Source of the DNA: Rhodospirillaceae bacterium
GTDB taxonomy: Bacteria > Pseudomonadota > Alphaproteobacteria > Thalassobaculales > Thalassobaculaceae
NCBI GenBank assembly: GCA_018401495.1
Contig: JAGYJX010000011.1
Location: forward strand, 1-64,000
Direction of reading: 5' to 3'
DNA: 64,000 nt
Shown here: one piece after another, positions 10,634-21,337 of the stretch
Layout: each line of letters opens with the position of its first letter
Numbering within the stretch: position 1 is the first letter of the stretch
Notes under the pieces: model-generated
What the model was told of the DNA's origin: nothing
The model's input: only the letters and a program-made list of their open reading frames with translations
Databases searched by the model: none
Made by a program: the position numbers and the translations under genes

Positions 10634-11254
10634 CCGCCGCCGGGCCTACGACTGCCGCGGCGGCGAGCCGACGGCATGCAGCCGGCGCATCGAGCCGGCG
10701 CTTGATCCGGTAGACCGCGGCCGGTGGAAAGTTGGAGAAGGTCCGGCCGATACGGATCGCCTTGAGCCCGAGACGCTCCAGGATCAGTCGCGGCACCGGG
10801 CAACGGGCACCGTAGGTGAACTGGTAGTAGGCTCCATCGACGCTGAGATGCGCGAAGCAGCCGTCCAGCACGCCCATGATCTGCCGCGCCGGCATCGACA
10901 GGAACGGCAGTCCGCTGATCACCGCCTTCACCGGCTCGCCGTCGAAACAGTTCGATCCCGTCCGAGGTCGGAGGCGTCCATCGTCAGCACACCGACGCCG
11001 GGAAACCGCTTGCGCAGCATGTCGGCGAAGTCCGCGCCGCGCTCCACCAGCACCAGCCGCTCGGCCGGCACGCCGCGATTCAGCAGGGCTCGGGTGAACA
11101 CCCCGGTACCCGGACCGAGTTCCACCACCGGTGTCGTCTCCGGGGTGATCTCGGACGTTATCAGCGCCGCCAGCGCACTGCTCGACGGGGTGATCGAGGC
11201 GACGCGCATCGGATCGGTGATCCAAGCCCGCAGGAATTGAACAGCGTCGCTCAT
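10605..11254 (-). CDS. Phospholipid N-methyltransferase (PmtA-like), one frameshift
   Basis: SAM-dependent methyltransferase of the small bacterial PmtA group, which converts phosphatidylethanolamine to phosphatidylcholine. Start at 11254 gives [23 protein letters not shown] motif I is [19 protein letters not shown] (residues about 40-58), followed by [20 protein letters not shown]. After a frame change near 10950 come [16 protein letters not shown] and [20 protein letters not shown], which match the PmtA family's proline/phenylalanine motif. It is convergent with manC and overlaps its end by about 29 bases; the last residues are uncertain because of indels. Confidence 0.75.
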
Positions 11255-11429
11255 GGTCGTCGCTTGGCTACCTCGATTGCGGATGGTCGGTTCGCGAGTG
11301 GCACCCGTCAATATGACATAGCGATGACTGGATGCGAAAAGAACCCGATGCTCGCGAAATGCCGCAGCATTCCCCCAACGATGTGAATGGCTGTCCGGCG
11401 CGCATCGCCCCCTTCGATTGACGCCGGCG

Positions 11430-12416
11430 TCACGCTGGCCGCAAAGGCGGTCCGCCTGCCGAGGAAGCGCCGGACAGGACGCCCTCGAAGTAAGCGATCG
11501 TCGCCTCCAGCCCGCGGCGCAGGCCGACGGTCGGCGCCCAGTCGAGGATCCGCCGCGCCTTCGTGATGTCCGGGCATCGCTGCATCGGGTCGTCCTCGGG
11601 CAGCGGCTGAAAGGCCAGGGACGAGCGCGAGCCCGTCAGCTCGATCACCAATTCCGCCAGTTCGGCCACCGGGGTCCTCATGGGATTGCCGACATTGATC
11701 GGCCCGGTGACATCGTCGCCGGTGTCCATCATCCGGATCATCGCCTCCACCATGTCGTCGACGTGGCAGAACGAGCGGGTCTGGCGGCCGTCGCCATAGA
11801 TGGTGATCGGCTCGCCGCGCAGAGCGGCGACGATGAAGTTCGACACCACCCGGCCGTCGTTGGGATGCATGCGCGGACCGTAGGTGTTGAAGATCCGCAG
11901 CACCTTGATCCGCAGCCGGTGCTGGCGGTGGTAGTCGAAGAACAGCGTCTCGGCGCAGCGCTTGCCCTCGTCATAGCAGGCCCGCGGCCCGATCGGATTG
12001 ACGTTGCCCCAGTATTCCTCGGGCTGGGGGTGCACGGACGGATCGCCGTACACCTCGCTGGTCGAGGCCTGCAGGATCTTGGCCTTCAGCCGTTTGGCCA
12101 GGCCCAGCATGTTGATGGCGCCATGCACGCTGGTCTTGGTGGTCTGCACCGGGTCGTACTGGTAGTGGATCGGCGACGCCGGGCAGGCGAGGTTGTAGAT
12201 CTCGTCGACCTCGACATAGAGCGGGAAGGTCACGTCGTGGCGCATCAGCTCGAAGGTCGGCACCGCGAGCAGGGCGGCCAGGTTGTCCTTGGTGCCGGTG
12301 TAGAAATTGTCGACGCACAGCACGTCGTCGCCGCGCGCGATCAGCCGGTCGCAGAGATGCGATCCCAGGAACCCGGCCCCGCCGGTCACCAGCACGCGCC
12401 TTCGCACGCCGCCCAT
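11430..12416 (-). CDS. UDP-glucuronate decarboxylase (UDP-xylose synthase), extended SDR family
   Basis: Converts UDP-glucuronate to UDP-xylose with internal NAD+. It is one of the few unbroken genes in the first 27 kb. The NAD fold motif is [18 protein letters not shown] near the N-terminus; catalytic Thr/Ser region [10 protein letters not shown]; Tyr-x3-Lys in [31 protein letters not shown] and [18 protein letters not shown] are typical of UXS enzymes. About 328 residues from ATG 12416; an in-frame ATG at 12425 is nine bases upstream, but GGAAAGG spacing fits the 12416 start better. Supplies an activated pentose to the surface polysaccharide genes around it. Confidence 0.9.
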   Translation of the reverse strand: MGGVRRRVLVTGGAGFLGSHLCDRLIARGDDVLCVDNFYTGTKDNLAALLAVPTFELMRHDVTFPLYVEVDEIYNLACPASPIHYQYDPVQTTKTSVHGAINMLGLAKRLKAKILQASTSEVYGDPSVHPQPEEYWGNVNPIGPRACYDEGKRCAETLFFDYHRQHRLRIKVLRIFNTYGPRMHPNDGRVVSNFIVAALRGEPITIYGDGRQTRSFCHVDDMVEAMIRMMDTGDDVTGPINVGNPMRTPVAELAELVIELTGSRSSLAFQPLPEDDPMQRCPDITKARRILDWAPTVGLRRGLEATIAYFEGVLSGASSAGGPPLRPA

Positions 12417-12499
12417 CTCGTCCATCCTTTCCACCGACCCGGTCGGCCCGGAATGTATCACCCCCGCGATCGGACCTGTGTCTCCGGCCGCCGGCGAGG

Positions 12500-13373
12500 T
12501 CAGCCACGCCGGGACTTGTACACGACGAACCCCGCCACCGCGTCGAGGAAGGCCTGGGTCTCGTCGACCCGGATGGAGTGGTTGCTGTCCTCGAAGATCC
12601 GGAGGTCGGAGCCCGGGATCAGGCGGTGGATCTCCCCGAGAAGTCGGGATGGCAGATCCAGTCGTGACGGCCGGCCAGGATCAGCGTCGGCGCGGTGATC
12701 GCCGCCAGCTCCGGGCGCAGGTCGAAGGTCCGCAGGAAGCCGCCCGGGCGAACGCCATGTTGATGGCATCGGGCGACAGGATGCGGCGGTCGAGGCCGAT
12801 GGCGGCGGCCGCCGGGTCGTACCGGCGCGAGTACAGCGGCCCCATCACCTCGTAATAGCGCCGCAGCTTCGCCACCGTGTCGAGCCGGCCGGCCCAGAGA
12901 TCGTCGCATTGCGCGATATGCTCCGGCGTACCGCGCTCGGCGACGATCGCCCTCGCCCGTGCGTTGAAGCCGGCATGCGCCGCGGTCACCACCAGCACCA
13001 GGTGTGAAACCGAGGCGGGTAGCGGGCGGCATGCGCCATCGCCACCATGCCGCCGTAGCTGGTGCCGATGCTGACGATCGGCCCGAGGCCGAGATGCTCG
13101 CGCAGCGCCTCCATGTCTTCGACGTTCTCGTCGAGGGTGTAGCGCGCGACGTCGCCGCGCGCCGACCGCCCCTGGCCGCGATGGTCGAAGTAGACGACCT
13201 GCATGCGGTCGGTCAGCCGCGAGAAGCCGAGCCTTCATGTCGGAATGATCGCCGCCGGGACCGCCATGGATCACGAAGCCGACCGGCTTCTCGCGCATCC
13301 GCGTCCCGTCCGGCACCAGGCCGGCGCCGTCGACGTCGAAGTAGATCTCGGTATCGCGGATCCGTGCGCGCAT
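12500..13373 (-). CDS. Alpha/beta hydrolase (proline iminopeptidase-like), frame-broken
   Basis: Cytoplasmic serine hydrolase of the S33 group. A good ribosome site (AAGGGGGACAGG) precedes the ATG at 13373. [17 protein letters not shown] is the oxyanion region; [16 protein letters not shown] follows the typical D-x-R-G-x-G-x-S pattern; [18 protein letters not shown] carries the nucleophile Ser; [14 protein letters not shown] holds the likely acid and [12 protein letters not shown] the catalytic His. Frame changes near 13230, 13015, 12750 and 12640. Lid-domain residues [10 protein letters not shown] resemble proline iminopeptidases, but the actual substrate is unknown. Divergent from the SDR at 13528. 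Confidence 0.78.
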
Positions 13374-13527
13374 CGTCCTGTCCCCCTTCTGGTCGCGCCG
13401 GACCGCGTCCTGCTCGCAACTCACGTCACAACGCATCACACTACCCGACCGGGATGGCGCGTTTCCACCCGCGGTCGGAGTGCCAGAGCGTGATTCCTGC
13501 AGCAGCAGGGCGAGAGGAGCGAGCAGC

Positions 13528-14335
13528 ATGGGCGAGCGGCTGAAGGGCAGGACGGCGATCGTGACCGGCGCCGGTTCGATCGGGCCGGGCTGGGGCAACG
13601 GCAAGGCGTCGGCGACGTTGTATGCCCGCGCGGGCGCGCGGGTGTTCCTGGTCGACCGGCGGGCCGAGGCGGTCGAGGAGACCCGGCGGATCATCGAGGA
13701 CGAGGGCGGGGTCTGCGCCACGCATGTCTGCGACGTCACCCGTGGCGCGGAGGTCGCCAACATGGTCGCCGCGTGCGTCGCCGCCTTCGGCACCGTCGAC
13801 ATCCTGCACAACAACGTCGGAGCGGCGAAGCCTGGCGGCCCGGTGACGCTGTCGGAGGACGACTGGGACGACCAGATGGCGGTGAACCTGCGGCACGTCT
13901 TCCTCGCCTGCAAGCACGTCATCCCGGTGATGGAGGCGGCCGGCGGCGGCGCGATCGTCAACATCGGCTCGACCTCGGGCGTGACCTTCACCGGCCAGCA
14001 GCAGATCGCCTACCAGGTGGCGAAGGCGGCCATCGTGCGGCTTTCGCGCTCGGTGGCGCTGGAGTACGCGCCCAAGGGCATCCGCTGCAACACCGTGATC
14101 CCCGGGCAGATGCACACGCCGATGGTCGAGGCCTACCTGGCCGGGCAGCAGACCGGCGGCGACGCGGCCGGGCTGATCGCCCGGCGCAACTCCCGGATCC
14201 CCATGGGCTTCATGGGCACCCGGCTGGGACGTCGCCCAGGCCTGCCTGTTCCTGGTCTCCGACGAGGCGCGCTACGTGACCGGGGCGGAGATCGTCGTCG
14301 ACGGCGGCCTGACGCTGAAATGCACCGACCGATGA
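13528..14335 (+). CDS. SDR-family oxidoreductase, one frameshift near the C-terminus
   Basis: Classical short-chain dehydrogenase/reductase using NAD(P). Cofactor motif AIVTGAGSIGPGWGNGKAS, NNVG in the fourth strand, catalytic Ser in IVNIGSTSGV, and Tyr-x3-Lys in AYQVAKAAIVRLSR. The C-terminal part DVAQACLFLVSDEARYVTGA and IVVDGGLTLKC is reached after an indel near 14226. Stop TGA 14333-14335, total about 268 residues. A strong GAGAGGAGCGAG ribosome site precedes ATG 13528. The glycine loop is longer than in most SDRs (GSIGPGWGNG), a feature of a distinct subgroup. Substrate not inferable. Convergent with the chemoreceptor gene. Confidence 0.85.
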
Positions 14336-14353
14336 CAACACATCCTCACGCTC

Positions 14354-16175
14354 TCAGGCGGCGCGGGCCTGGTGGAGATACCGGTCGACCTCGGAGCGCA
14401 GCACTTCGGACCGGCGGGCGAGTTCGCTCGCCGCCGAATGCACTTCCTCGGCGGCGTGCGTCGTAGCGCCGGCCGACTCGGTGACCAGCGCGGTGTTGCG
14501 GGCGACCTCGGCAGTACCCTGCGACGCCTCCTGGACGTTCTTGGAGATTTCGCCGGTGGCACCGGACTGCTCCTGGACCGCCGCAGCGACTCTGGCCGAC
14601 ATCGTCGTCACCTCGTTGACCGACTGCACGATCGCCACGATCGCCTCGACCGCGCCCTCGGTCGCCGCGCGGATGCTCGAGACCTGATCCTGGATCCGGC
14701 CGGTGGCGTCAGCTGGTCTGCCGGGCGAGCGTCTTCACCTCGGCGGCAACCACCGCGAATCCCTTGCCGGCGTCGCGCCGGCCCGTGCCGCCTCGATCGT
14801 TGCGTTCCAGCGCCAGCGAGGTTGGTCTGCTCGGAGATGTCGGAGATCGAGGGTGATCACGCTGCCGATCTCGTCAGCCGCCCGGCGCAGCGCGCGCACC
14901 AGTTCGCTGGCGGCGTCGGCCTCGCGGCTGGCCTCGCCGGTGCGCTCGCTGGTCGTCGCGACCTGCCGGGCGATCTCGTCGATCGAGGCCGACCAATTCC
15001 TCGGCCGCCGCCGCCACGGTCTGCACGTTGGCCGAGGCCTGCTCCGGTCGCCGCCGCCGCGGTGGTGGTCTGGGACCGCGTCGAACTGGCCAGGGCCTTC
15101 AGGCTCTCGGCGGTCGCCTGCATCTCGGTCGAGGCCGAGGCGACGATGTCGACCGCACCGCTGACGTTGGCCTCGAAGATGTCGGTCAGCGCGCGGAACC
15201 GCTCCACCCGCTGCTTCATGCCCAGGGTCGCCTCGTTGATGCGGGTCGAGCTGACGAGGAATGCCCGCCCATCCCCTCGGGGCGGATGGTACGGAAATAT
15301 CGGCCCTTGCCGACGAACTCCATCGCCGCGCCGGCCTCGCGCACGAAGGCGTCGGTCACGTCGACCATGCGGTTCACGGCGTTGAGCATCCGCCCGAGCT
15401 CGCCACCTTCGGTCAGGCGGATCAGGCGCCTCTCGAAGTCGCCGGCGGCCACCGCCAGGCAGACCTCGCGGGTGCGGTGGATCCAGGCGGCGGCACGCCC
15501 GGTCAGCACGGAAGCCGAGCGCGGCGGCGAAGGCCGCCAGAGCGGCCGGCGGCGGGAGCCGACGACGTCGGCTCCGGGAAGCGGCGTCCACACCGCCGCC
15601 GCAGCCACCGCCCCGGCGACGACGCCGGCCGCCGACAGCGCACGAGCCCCAGAGAGCGAGCACGAATTCGTCATGGGACAGCCCCTTCTGCTTCAGCATG
15701 GCGGTGAAGTGGTCGTAGGAGGCGCCCAGTCCATCCTTGCGGTTGCCGGGAGCGTCCTCGATCGTCTTCAGGGTGCGGTACAGCTCGGCCGCCGCCGCCA
15801 CCGACGCCGGCTCTGGCCGCCGCCGGTTCGAGTGGTAGCCGAGGATCGAGCCAGGTGCCGTCGAGGCTCTGGGGTGACGTGCGCCAGCGCCCAGTAGTGG
15901 TCGCCGGTCTTGGTCATGTTCTTGACGTAAGCGAAGATCTCGTTCTTCGACTGGATCGCTTCCCACAGCAGCCGGTACACGCAGCGCGGCATGTCCGGGT
16001 GGCGGATGAAGCTGTGCGGCTGCGCCAGCGTCTCGGTCTCGGTATAGCCGGAGATCGCCAGGAACACGTCGTTGGCGTAGGTGATCCGGCCTGTCGTGTC
16101 GGTTTTCGAGACGATGATCTCGTTCTCGCCGAAGAACACCTCGCGGTTGGTCGGAACGATCGTCGCCTTCGCCAT
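14354..16175 (-). CDS. Aer-like PAS-domain methyl-accepting chemotaxis protein, frame-broken
   Basis: Membrane chemoreceptor that probably senses redox or oxygen. Start 16175 with AGGAGAAGG upstream. The N-terminal PAS domain closely follows E. coli Aer: TNREVFFGENEIIVSKTD, ITYANDVFLAISGYTETE, QPHSFIRHPDMPRCVYRLLW, and VKNMTKTGDHYWALAHVTP. A helical linker (TLKTIEDAPGNRKDGLGASY), hydrophobic segments near 15530-15640 and a HAMP-like stretch RLIRLTEGGELGRMLNAVNR follow. The cytoplasmic part ends with EQSGATGEISKNVQEASQGT and SEVDRYLHQARAA. Several frame changes, for example near 15860, 15600, 15255 and 14700-15060. The direct oxygen/redox role is inferred from the PAS similarity only. Confidence 0.82.
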
Positions 16176-16419
16176 CGGGCCTTCTCCTGCGCGTCGCTTC
16201 AGGCCGGTCGCGACGCGCGGCGGCTCTCGCTGCGCATCCGACCGCATCGGAGCCCCCGATCCGGCACCGTGGACAACCGGCGGCCCGCATATGCGCGCAC
16301 CGGCGGGCCGCGCGGAGGGCGGATCGGGAACAGCACGCACCACCGTGCCGCCGGATCGATTAACGTCGAGTTAAAATTGCTGGAAACTTCCGATAATCCT
16401 GAGCGTCCAGTCTGGCCGG

Positions 16420-18202
16420 TCACGCCGGCAAAGCCGCGCGCCGCTCCGCCGAGCTCGACCGCGATCGGCGCGCTGCCCGGCTCCAGGATGGTGGTGGTCG
16501 TCGGGAACGCGAAGGCAATGCCCTCCTCGCGGAAGCGGCGCAGGATCTCCAGGTTGATCCGTCCCTGCGCCTCGAGTAATCCCAGAACACCGCCGGCTGG
16601 TACCAGGTGTAGGCCACGAGCGTCAGGCTGTCGGGGGCGAGGCTCCTCGAAATCTACGCGCGGCGGCCTGTCGCCCCAGTTCCCGGCATGGCCGTCGAGC
16701 ACCTTCGCAGGATGGCGAGGGCGCGATCGATCGTGATCCGGCGGCGTGTCGTAGTTGAGGCCGAGGCGGATGATGCGCTGGATGCTCGGGCGCTGCGAGA
16801 CGTTCGGCGATCTCCGCCGACGCCATCTTCTCGTTCGGGATCGTCATCAGCTGGCCGTCGAGCAGCCCCGGATCCGGGTCGAGCGCAGGCCGATCTGCTC
16901 GACGATGCCGTCATGGCCGAGCACCACGATCCGGTCGCCGGCCCGGTAGGGCTGGTCGAAGAAGATCATCAGGCTGCCGAGCACGTTGCGCAGGGTGTCC
17001 TGCGCCGCCAGCGCGATCGCCAGGCCGCCGATGCCGACGCCGGCGACCAGGCCGATCAGCGGCAGCCCGATCTCCTCGCCGCCGACCAGGATCAGCGTGA
17101 CGGCGAGCACCGCGCCGATCAGCCGCGAGAACAGCCATCAGCTGCGCATCCAGCGTGCCCCTCGGCGATCCGCGGCGAGGCGATGACGATCTCGGCGACG
17201 GACACCGCAACCAGCCAGGCGATCCAGGCGCCGGCCAGGTGGATGACCGCCTCGGCCGCCAGCCGGACCGGCGAGCCGAGAGTCCGGCCACGTTGATCAC
17301 GCCGTTGGCGACGCCGCTGGCGAGTACCGCGAGCACGACCATCGCGACCGGCAGTGCGAGGCGCAACAGCGCCGTCGCCACCGGCCGCCCGGCGAAGCGC
17401 CGGCGACCGCGCGACACCGCCCGCCGCGCGCCAATGAAGGCGGTCGCCAGCACGGCGGCCAGCGCGCGAGGGCTGCCCATTTCCAAGTCACGAGGCCGAG
17501 GATCTCCGCCTTCGCCCAGCCCGGCAGCGCCTCGATCGCGCGCGGCGGCATCGCCGACGCCGCCGATCAGCCGGCGGATCTCGACGAAATCCCCGGTCGG
17601 GACCGGGCGACGGTATGGACGTCCGCGCACCAACTCGTACATCTCGGCGGCATGGGCCACGGTATCGGCATCTGAACAGGTAGTCGCGCGGCGCGGCCCG
17701 TCGGCCATGCGCACCAGCACGATGTCGGTGTGCGGCACCGCCCAGCGGGCCGGCGGCACCGCGCCCGCGGCGGCGTCGGGACCGGGAACGGCGTCGGCCG
17801 GAGGCAGGTCGATGCGCGACAGCACCTCGTAGAGATGCACCGCGGCGTCCAGGGCGACGCGGTCGCGCAGCGCCGGCGGCGTGTCGCCGAGGTCCAGCAC
17901 CCGTCGAGCCGCCCGCAGCCGGGTGAACACCACCGCCTGCAGGTTCGCGACGGTGGGGGCATCGTGGTAGACGTCGCGATAGATCTGCCCGACCAGGTCG
18001 CCGTTGGCGAGGAAGCCCAGCAGAGCGCCGCGCGGGCTCGAGACGTCGAGGGGCTGCAGCGGGTTGCCGATGGGGCCGCAGCCGCCGGCCGGTCCGCCCC
18101 GGCGACCACACCGCGCACAGCAGCCCGAGCAGCATTGCCGCGATAGCGCCCGACCAGCCGCGCGGCGCCGCACCGTTCCGCCGATTCCGCAGTGTTCGGC
18201 AT
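16420..18202 (-). CDS. Mechanosensitive channel, MscS family, frame-broken
   Basis: Inner-membrane pressure-relief channel with a large N-terminal region. Start near 18202 (MPNTAESAER) followed by a signal-like helix GAIAAMLLGLLCAVW. A periplasmic-like domain includes PLDVSSPRGALLGFLANGD and NLQAVVFTRLRAARRVLDLG. Membrane helices include PVAMVVLAVLASGVANGVI and the pore helix region VAGVGIGGLAIALAAQDTLR with NVLGSLMIFFDQPYRAGDRI, the MscS signature. The beta domain shows GQLMTIPNEKMASAEI and the C-terminal FAFPTTTTI. At least six frame changes; the 3' end is uncertain, either TGA 16420-16422 or one of the TAAs near 16365. The remaining 200-odd bases up to the chemoreceptor start hold no gene I can support. 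Confidence 0.8.
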
Positions 18203-18321
18203 TCCCACCTCGGCTCCCGCCCCTCGCTCCCGCGTCGCACCTCCGATATGCCGGGATCGCAGCGGGTGCAAGCGGCGCCGCGCCGCTGCATCGCGTCCCT
18301 GCTGCGCCCTGCGGCAATGCG

Positions 18322-19107
18322 TTAAAGCGCCGCCTCGAACGGCCGGCCGCGCAGCAGGTAGTGCTGCGCCAGGTCCAGGGGTCTCGCCGGATCCAGTTCC
18401 ATCGGACCGCGCCTCGATGATCGCGATCCTGCCGAACACCGCGAGCCGGGCGACCAGTTGCGGCCGCGTCCCGCAGGCCATCATCAGCCTCGACCAGCAG
18501 GTTGGTCAGCGCCGGCTGATCCTTCCAGTAGCCGCCGTCCTTCTGCCATACAGCGGGTCGTCCGCATGCGCCCAGCTCCAGTCCTCGATGATGCGGCGCC
18601 GCCCGGCCGCAGGCGGGGAAACAGGCAGGCGAAGGTCGCGCGCGTCGGCGCCAGCAAATGCGACGCGTCGTCGACGACCAGGTCGAGCGGCGCCGAGCCG
18701 AAACTGGCGAAGCCGCCGCGGCCAGCGCGTCGGTGTCGGCCTGGTCGATGCCGAAGGCCAGGTCGATCGGCCGGCCGGACGCGAAGCGCTCCAGGGCCGG
18801 TGGCGGGCTGCCGGCGAGATCGACCGCGAGCAGGCGGCGCGGTCTCGAACGCCGCCGAGAGCATCACCGTGCTGCCGCCCTGGTAGACGCCGAGCCTCGA
18901 CGACGTTGCCGCCCCGGGCGGCCGCCAGCACCGGCGCCATGTCGCGCAGCATCTGCGGCGACTTCATCATGTAGAAATAGCCGTCCCGGCTGCGGCTGGC
19001 GATGTAGCCCTGGTCGTAGCCGACATCGACGATGGTGTCGCCAAATTGCAGCCGGTGATCGTCGATCCACGGCAGGCCGTCGCCGACCCTCGGGGTTCGC
19101 CCATCAT
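18322..19107 (-). CDS. Class I SAM-dependent methyltransferase-like protein, frame-broken
   Basis: Second gene of a two-gene unit with the TylF-like gene: its ATG at 19107-19105 overlaps that gene's TGA. Readable blocks are PRVGDGLPWIDDHRL, FGDTIVDVGYDQGYI, SRDGYFYMMKSPQMLRDM, then the SAM-binding block GGNVVELGVYQGGSTVML, DLVVDDASHLLAPTRATFAC, LFPRLRPGG and IIEDWSWAHADDP. The end YLLRGRPFEAAL is recovered with TAA 18322-18324. The GVYQGGST plus DDASH pattern resembles the cephalosporin-hydroxylase/CmcI-like and TylF-like groups that modify sugars or small metabolites. At least five frame changes. Likely acts on a surface-sugar or nucleotide-sugar substrate, by context only. Confidence 0.65.
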
Positions 19108-19912
19108 GCCGCGCCCGCTTCCTTGATCCAGTAGACGCCGAACGCATCGGATCCGCTGCAGCGCTGCGGCGATCCGGTGTTCGCTGCGATAGGCGTCGAC
19201 GGCGGCCCGGCAAGCCTCGAAGCAGCCATAGTCGTCGACGATCGCATAGCCGCCCGGCGACAGCCGCGGATACAGCGCCTCGAGCGTCGTCCAGGTCGAT
19301 TCGTAGAGATCGCCGTCGAGCCGCAGCACTGCCAGGCGTCGACCGGCGCGGCTGCGAGCGTGTCGCTGAAGCGTCCGGGCAGGAACACCACGCGATCGTC
19401 GAGCAGGCCGTAGCGGGCGAAGGTCCGCTTCACGCTCTCCAGGTCGACGGCGAGTTGCGGAAAGCTGTGCAGCGTGCTGCCGGCATCCGCCGGGAAGCGG
19501 ACGGCATCCGGCGGCGGAATCCCGGCGAAGCTGTCGGCGGCCCAGACCCGCCGTCCGGCGGCGCGACGACCGGCCTGCTCCAGCACGGCGCGCATCATGA
19601 TGGCGGCGCCGCCGCGCCACACACCGGCCTCGAGAAAATCACCCGGAATGCCGTCGTCGATCGCCGCCGCGCAGGCGTCCGGAGCTGCCGCAGCCGCGCC
19701 CGGCCGATCATCGTGTGGGCGGCCGACGGCCAGTCCAGCCCCTGATCCCGCAGGACGGGATCATACACCGGCCCGTGCCAGGGGCTGGCAGGCGGATCCT
19801 CTGTATAGGTATTCAGCAGGCAGCGCTCCATCAGGTCGAGATAGAGGGAGCATTCGTCGGAAACGCGCTCACATTCGGAACCGTGGGCTGAAATGCCCGT
19901 CACACCACTCAC
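19104..19912 (-). CDS. TylF/MycF-type O-methyltransferase, frame-broken
   Basis: Macrocin-O-methyltransferase family; members methylate sugar hydroxyls using SAM and a divalent metal. Start GTG 19912 with GGAGG about 11 bases upstream. The family N-terminus LYLDLMERCLLNTYTEDP is clear. After a frame change near 19690 the SAM site reads GDFLEAGVWRGGAAIMMRAV, then RVWAADSFAGIPPPD, LDGDLYESTWTTLEALYPRL and GGYAIVDDYGCFEACRAAVD with the metal-binding acidic pair. Ends VYWIKEAGAA with a TGA overlapping the next start. Usual family length, about 250-270 residues. Likely decorates a surface glycan. Confidence 0.8.
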
Positions 19913-20065
19913 GATTGTGACATCCTCCGCTCCAGTCCATCCCCGATCACAGCCGTGATTTCACAATAAAATTCCTCAAAATCGACGTCGTCAAGGGGAT
20001 TGACCGGCCGCCTGGGCCCCGTCATTAGAAGCGATCGACGAAAATCATTTCATAGGCAGCGTGAA
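19913..20065. promoter_or_regulatory. A/T-rich divergent control region between TylF-like and WbsX genes
   Basis: This is the most A/T-rich stretch of the first 27 kb and lies between two divergent genes, so it probably holds promoters for both. It contains an ATCAC-AGCC-GTGAT dyad near 19948-19961 and an ATTGTGA/TCACAAT pair (about 19914 and 19964) that could bind a regulator. No named operator could be matched. Confidence 0.45.
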
Positions 20066-21319
20066 TTGAGGGTAGAAAACCTGCGCCTGATAAGCTTTTA
20101 CCTACCACAATTCCATCCGATTCCGAGAACGACGCCGCCTGGGGCGCTGGTTACACGGAATGGATCGGCGGTGACGCGCTCGCGGCCGCTGTATCCGGAA
20201 CACGACCAGCCACGCCTGCCGTCCGGACTCGGCTACTACGACCTGCGGCTGCCGGAGGTGCGCGCAGCACAGGCCGGTTCAGTAGCTGCCCACGGCGTCT
20301 CCGCCTTCTGCTACCACTATTTCTGGTTCTCCGGGCGGCGGGTGCCTCGAACGCCCGCTCGACGACATGCTGGCGAGCCGGCAGCCCGACTTCCCGTACT
20401 GCCTGTGCTGGGCCAACGAGAACTGGACCCGGCGCTGGGACAGCTCGGAGAACGAGGTCCTCATCGCCCAGCAGTTTCGCGACGGCGACGACCTCGCCTT
20501 CATCCGCTCGGTGCTGCCGCACTTCGCCGACCCGCGCTACGTGAAGGTCGACGGCCGGCCGGTGCTGCTGGTCTATCGCACCGACATCATCCCGAACATC
20601 GCGGCGGTGGCGGCGGTGTGGCGCGCCGAGGCCCGCCGGGCCGGCCACCCCGATCTCTATCTCGTCCGCTGCAACACCTTCGTGCCCTATGGGCTGCAGC
20701 AGGATCCGGCGGCAATCGGCTTCGACGCCGTCGTCGAGTATCCGCCGCACGCGGTCAGCTTCGCGCAACCTGGTGTCGACGACCATTCCGAAAGGCACGC
20801 TGTTCACCGGCCATGTCCTCGACTACCGCGACATCGTCGTCAATGCCGCCAAGCTGCCGAAGCCCGCGCACACTTTCCTGCGGACGGTCTCTCCTGTCCT
20901 GGGACAACCCGCCACGCCGCGGCGCCGCGCCCTGGTCGTCCGCCACTCCAGCCCGTCGCTGTACCGCGCCTGGCTGCGCGAGATGATCCCGACTTCACGC
21001 TGACGCACTACCGGGGTGACGAGCGCCTGGTCTTCATCAACGCCTGAACGAATGGGGCGAGGGCTGCCATCTGGAGCCGGATGCGACCTACGGCCGGGCG
21101 CATCTGGAGGCGACCCGCGACGCCCGCGACATCGAAGACTGGCGGCAACGGTTGCAGGAGGGCGCCGGCGACGCGGCCGACATCGAGGCCCTGGTCCGCG
21201 CCACCGCCGAGGACCGCCTCAGGGTCGTCGCGCTGCAGAGCAGCGTAAGCGAACTGGAACTCGAGAACGAGCATCTCCGGACGGTCGTGGCCAGCGGGCG
21301 CAAGCCCGGGCGAACCTGA
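20066..21319 (+). CDS. WbsX-type glycosyltransferase (GH99-like domain), copy 1, frame-broken
   Basis: Member of the WbsX family found in O-antigen, capsule and rhamnan clusters, with a glycoside-hydrolase-99-like fold. Hallmarks: [22 protein letters not shown] at the start, [58 protein letters not shown], and WNEWGEGCHLEPD near the end. A C-terminal extension ALQSSVSELELENEHLRTV looks like a coiled coil. Start unclear: TTG 20066 (AGG nine bases upstream) is the closest plausible codon to the conserved [11 protein letters not shown]; there is no ATG. At least six frame changes; stop 21317-21319. Confidence 0.82.
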
Positions 21320-21337
21320 GTCCCGGATCGGAAGACG